Assembly (NCBI GenBank): GCA_015179045.1
Contig: WHUZ01000012.1
Span: 992,001-1,056,000 of the forward strand
Direction: 5' to 3'
DNA length: 64,000 nt
Origin: Kalaharituber pfeilii
Lineage: Eukaryota > Ascomycota > Pezizomycetes > Pezizales > Pezizaceae
Part shown: positions 60,633-64,000 of the stretch, one piece after another
How positions within the stretch are numbered: position 1 is the stretch's first letter
Layout: each line of letters opens with the position of its first letter
Made by a program: the position numbers and the translations under genes
Notes under the pieces: generated by a model
What the model was told of the DNA's origin: nothing
The model's input: only the letters and a program-made list of their open reading frames with translations
Database searches by the model: none

Positions 60633-63240
60633 ATGAAATTCCGGGATGGTTTGTCTTCTTTATGCTTCAATTTCCATATGTATGCTAATGCTTCTGTTCA
60701 GGCATGTGGCTTGTCAGAGGTGACATCCGCTTGGAATACGCCGAGGAGGTGTGCAAGATTACGCAGGGTGCGGATGGTAGTTCATTGAGCTTGCTGTGCC
60801 CCACGAAGCAGATTCGCAGCCGCGGTGATACACTGAACCTCCCAGTTATCACAGTTGTAGGTATTGAATCGTTATGAATAATATATCCAATGCTAATATC
60901 TCCAATGATAGGATCTTGAAGCAGTCTTTGACGATGTTATATCTGTCACGTCTACCCACTGGAAAGGAGCACAGGACAAAGGCCCCCATTTCCCTCTCTT
61001 TCGAGATGGAAAGCCAGCTGGGACCTCCAGCATTACGACCTCGGCGGCGGGAACCACGCTGACTTCAGGAGCTCTTTCGGTAACTGTTTCTGGAAAAAAG
61101 CACACACTTGACATTAGCTTCCACTCCATTGATGGCAAGAAGAAACTCACCAATCTTGGGCACCGTTCAGTGGGAATAGCATACAACCCTCCACCCACAT
61201 CTCCAATGCAGCTTAGCGACATGAGGCGTTTCAAGCACTATGTTTTGAATCAGCACACTTTGGGTGTAGGAGAACAGATCTTCGGCTTGGGTGAACGCTT
61301 CACGGCATTCAATAAGGTCGGACAATCTGTCACGCTCACAAATGCGGATGGAGGGACTTCCTCCGAGCAAGCATACAAAAACGTCCCATTTTATATTTCA
61401 TCTAACGGTTATGGTATCTTCATTGACCATGCTGAGCCTGTGGACCTGGAGATTGGATCTGAAAGAAGTTGCAGGTGCCAAATTAGCGTTGAGAGCCAGA
61501 AACTAAAGTGGTACATAATTTATGGGCCTACACCTAAGGAAGTGCTTAGAAAGTACTCCATTTTGACTGGAAAGCCAAGCAAGGTTCCAAGCTGGAGTTT
61601 TGGATTATGGTTGAGCACCAGCTTTACGACACAGTATGGAGAGGAAACAGTGAGCTCGTTCATTGATGGCATGAAGGAGAGGGATATTCCTGTCCATGTG
61701 TTCCATTATGTGGGTTTGCCAATTTTCAATCCATATCTGATACTCTGCTAATGTACAACAGGATTGTTTTTGGCTTCGCGAGTTCCACTTGTGTGACTTT
61801 GTTTTCTCGGAGAAAGATTTCCCAGACCCTGCTGCCAACATGGCTCTGCTGAAAAAAAAATCTGCCGGCCTCAAGATTTGCGTGTGGATAAATCCCTATA
61901 TTGGTGACGCCTCACCAGTTTTCCGCGAGGCCGCGAGGAAGGGATATCTTCTCAAGAGGAAAAACGGAGACATCTGGCAATGGGATTTATGGCAAGCAGG
62001 AATGGGACTTGTAGATTTCACTAACCCAGCTGCTTGCGAATGGTACACTTCCAAGCTAGAAACACTCTTTGATACCGGAGTCGACTGCTTGAAGACGGAC
62101 TTTGGGGAAAGAGTAAGGCTATTGCTAAAGCTCCCATGAGATCTGAAATTCATTACTTGCTAACAAAACTGGAATAAAGATTCCGGATGACGATGTGCAA
62201 TGGTTTGACCAATCTCTTGACCCCAAGAAAATGCACAACTTCTACTCCTATATTTATAACGAGGTCGTGTATCAGGCGCTGCAAAAGCGGTATGGAAACG
62301 ACCAAGCAGTGCTCTTCTCTCGAAGTGCCACTGCAGGAACCCAGAAGTTCCCATTGCAATGGGGGTATGCGCATCATCATGACAAAGGCTATTGGCTTTG
62401 AAGGATAGGATTCTTACTAACTTATCTCACAGTGGTGATTGTGAGTCCACATTCGAAGCCATGGCTGAAAGTTTGCGTGGAGGTCTCTCACTGGGACTTT
62501 CGGGCTTCGCCTACTGGAGTGTAGACATCGGTGGCTTCGAAGGCACCCCTCCACCATGCATCTACAAGCGCTGGGTTGCATTCGGGCTTCTCTGCTCACA
62601 TTCCCGTCTTCACGGTTCCAACTCCTACCGTGTTCCATGGACAGTGGACGAAGAATCCTCTGATGTTCTGCGGACATTTACAAATCTCAAGTGCCGCCTG
62701 ATGCCTTACCTCTACACTCAAGCAATGCTTTCCACGGAATCCGGCCTCCCGGTTTCCCTGAGGGCGATGTTCATTGAGTTCCCGGATGACCCGACAAGCT
62801 ATTTCCTTGACCGCCAGTTTATGATTGGAGACTCTCTTCTCGCCGCCCCAGTGTTCACGGAAAGTGGTGAAGTCACCTTCTACCTCCCTAAGGGCCGCTG
62901 GACGAACTTCTTCACCGGCGACAAGGTTGATGGGCCCGGATGGAGGACGGAGACGCACGGGTTCCTGACACTCCCACTGTATGTGAGGGAGGGCTCCGTA
63001 CTTATTTTGGGGCGAGTGGGTGAGAAGAGGACGGTTTATGACTGGACTAGGGACGTAGAGGTGAGGGTGTATCCAACGGCGGTTAATGCCTGGAACTTAC
63101 ATACCCCATTGGTCAACTCCGAGGGACTAAATTTGGTGACGGTGGAGGTAGTGAAGATTGACAATAAGGTGGATTTAATGTGGAGAGGTATGAAGATTCA
63201 GAGTTATAAGGATTTGAATATCGAGCTGAAAGTCGTTTAA
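60633..63240 (+). CDS. GH31 family glycosidase, alpha-xylosidase (YicI-like)
   Basis: Retaining glycoside hydrolase, probably releasing alpha-linked xylose or glucose from oligosaccharides in the cytosol; no signal peptide is seen. Exons: 60633-60648 (16 nt), 60702-60856, 60912-61709, 61762-62112, 62180-62364, 62433-63240, 770 residues, close to bacterial YicI. Landmarks: MKFRDGMWLVRGDIRLEYAE, GEQIFGLGERFTAFNKVGQS, KNVPFYISSNGYGIFIDH, PSWSFGLWLSTSFTTQYGEE, VHVFHYDCFWLREFHLCDF, FPDPAANMALLK, DLWQAGMGLVDFTNPAACEW, nucleophile Asp in CLKTDFGERIP (about 436), acid/base Asp in QWGGDCESTFEAMAESLRGG (about 504), then GFAYWSVDIGGFEG and YRVPWTVDEES. The spacing of about 68 between the two Asp residues fits YicI. 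Xylosidase versus glucosidase preference is inferred. Confidence 0.93.
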
Positions 63241-63725
63241 ATGGACCAACTTGCGTCCATGTAAACCAGGAGATGGATATATGTACAGGCCGCGGAATAG
63301 GAACTTCCGTCAATTGTAATTTGGGGTTGAGTTTTATTATCGGCCCGAGCCGTTTATGGCCTTTATTATCTATGTGTTTTCAATATCTTTCTGGCCATAA
63401 AATTCATCTACTGTCCACGTGTCACGAAGACCTTAATATGAGCGCCTATATGTGTCCTGTACTATCTGCCGTTGGCAACAGCCCAGCATGCTCCAGTGAG
63501 GGGCTGCAGAACCATTACCGGGACAAGGGCGGTATGAGTCGACGCAGGACCTCAATTTCTCGTTGCCCCACTGCTGACCAGTCATCCCTTTTTCTATATA
63601 AAGCTCTTCAAGCCGCCGGATTCCTGCTGTAACTTTTTGAATTCTGAATGCTGGCGTAATCCTACCCCCACCAAACTAATTCTTTTCATCTGCGGCAAGA
63701 AAAAAATACATTCTGGCGTCCAAAT
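63241..63725. other. Intergenic, GH31 3' flank and next promoter
   Basis: 485 bases with a TATA-like TATATAAAG near 63595-63603, about 125 bases before the next start codon. Short frames inside are unsupported. Confidence 0.5.
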
Positions 63726-64000
63726 ATGGCAATTGAACCGTTTAAGATACATGTATCCCTAATTATTCATTGTCCCATGTTGTTTTCAGAGATGTTCTAA
63801 GCTAATCGTAATTCATGTTTTCTCTCCCCGATGTATATACAGATCCCAGACGATTTCCTCGCTTATACTAACCAAAAATTCGAAACGGTGCGCTTCATTG
63901 ACGATGACAGCTTTGTACGCCCTCCGGGCAAAGAATGGGATGATGGGACTCCCGTCGATGTATTGCAGGAGCTGGTTCAGTATTGGTATGCCATTCAACT
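63726..64000 (+). CDS. Epoxide hydrolase-like alpha/beta hydrolase, N-terminal EHN domain (partial, runs off the window)
   Basis: Exon 1 63726-63752 encodes MAIEPFKIH. The intron 63753-63843 (GTATCC...TACAG) joins it in phase 0 to IPDDFLAYTNQKFETVRF at 63844, continuing EWDDGTPVDVLQELVQYW to the window edge. The I-P pattern, the W.DGTP...L..LV.YW motif and their spacing match the N-terminal domain of microsomal-type epoxide hydrolases, which lies before the alpha/beta hydrolase fold. The catalytic triad is beyond the window, so activity is not shown. A TATA-like box lies upstream. Confidence 0.8.

Overview
The window looks like nuclear DNA of a filamentous ascomycete (Pezizomycotina). The reasons are short GT-AG introns of about 38-100 nt, many with a CTAAC-like branch site and TAG/CAG acceptor, and a clearly fungal gene set: UTP21, SSS1, SDH4, NAR1, polyubiquitin, RIC1, a stomatin-like protein, ATG9, TIM22 and a siderophore hydroxyornithine acyltransferase. 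Gene density is low and there are several transposon relics, so a class with TE-rich genomes such as Pezizomycetes is possible, but that is inference. All exon coordinates were derived by hand from reading-frame continuity, splice signals and family conservation.

Layout, left to right. 1-1.8 kb: G-rich intergenic. 1.86-5.45 kb (+): UTP21, SSU processome. 6.4-10.93 kb: nested transposon stack, made of an old foldback element with ~0.55 kb inverted arms whose right arm was hit by a pogo/Fot1 element (intact-looking DD35D transposase, minus strand) and, 3 nt further on, by a 423-bp MITE. 11.0 kb: 78-bp hairpin MITE. 12.4-15.6 kb (+): inositol polyphosphate 5-phosphatase of OCRL/type II build. 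16.3-23.1 kb (+): PPR-like, probably mitochondrial protein with a giant low-complexity C-terminus. 24.6-25.25 kb (-): SSS1/Sec61 gamma. 25.97-27.04 kb (-): SDH4, seven exons including an 18-nt microexon. 27.0-31.9 kb: gene-poor, with coding-like fragments. 31.9-33.5 kb (-) and 34.45-36.57 kb (+): a divergent pair, SidL/SidF-like acyltransferase and NAR1, sharing a promoter with GATA-type motifs. 38.8-39.9 kb (-): four-unit polyubiquitin. 41.6-45.7 kb (-): RIC1. 46.1-47.5 kb (-): mitochondrial stomatin-like protein. 49.8-52.9 kb (+): ATG9. 54.6-54.7 kb (-): intron-containing tRNA-Ser(AGA), with a Tc1/mariner remnant just upstream. 56.35-57.09 kb (+): TIM22, with an apparent frameshift. 57.6-59.0 kb (-): sulfite oxidase. 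60.6-63.2 kb (+): GH31 alpha-xylosidase/glucosidase. 63.73 kb to the edge (+): 5' end of an epoxide hydrolase-like gene.

Most genes are unlinked housekeeping functions: ribosome biogenesis, Sec61 translocation, respiratory complex II, mitochondrial import and membrane organisation, Golgi Ypt6 GEF, autophagy, ubiquitin. The one pairing that suggests functional linkage is siderophore acyltransferase / NAR1 (iron acquisition and cytosolic Fe-S assembly). The most unusual structure is the 6.4-10.93 kb transposon stack, whose insertion history can be read from target-site duplications. Two or three conserved genes (UTP21, TIM22, possibly sulfite oxidase) carry small indels relative to their family frame, which may be assembly errors.
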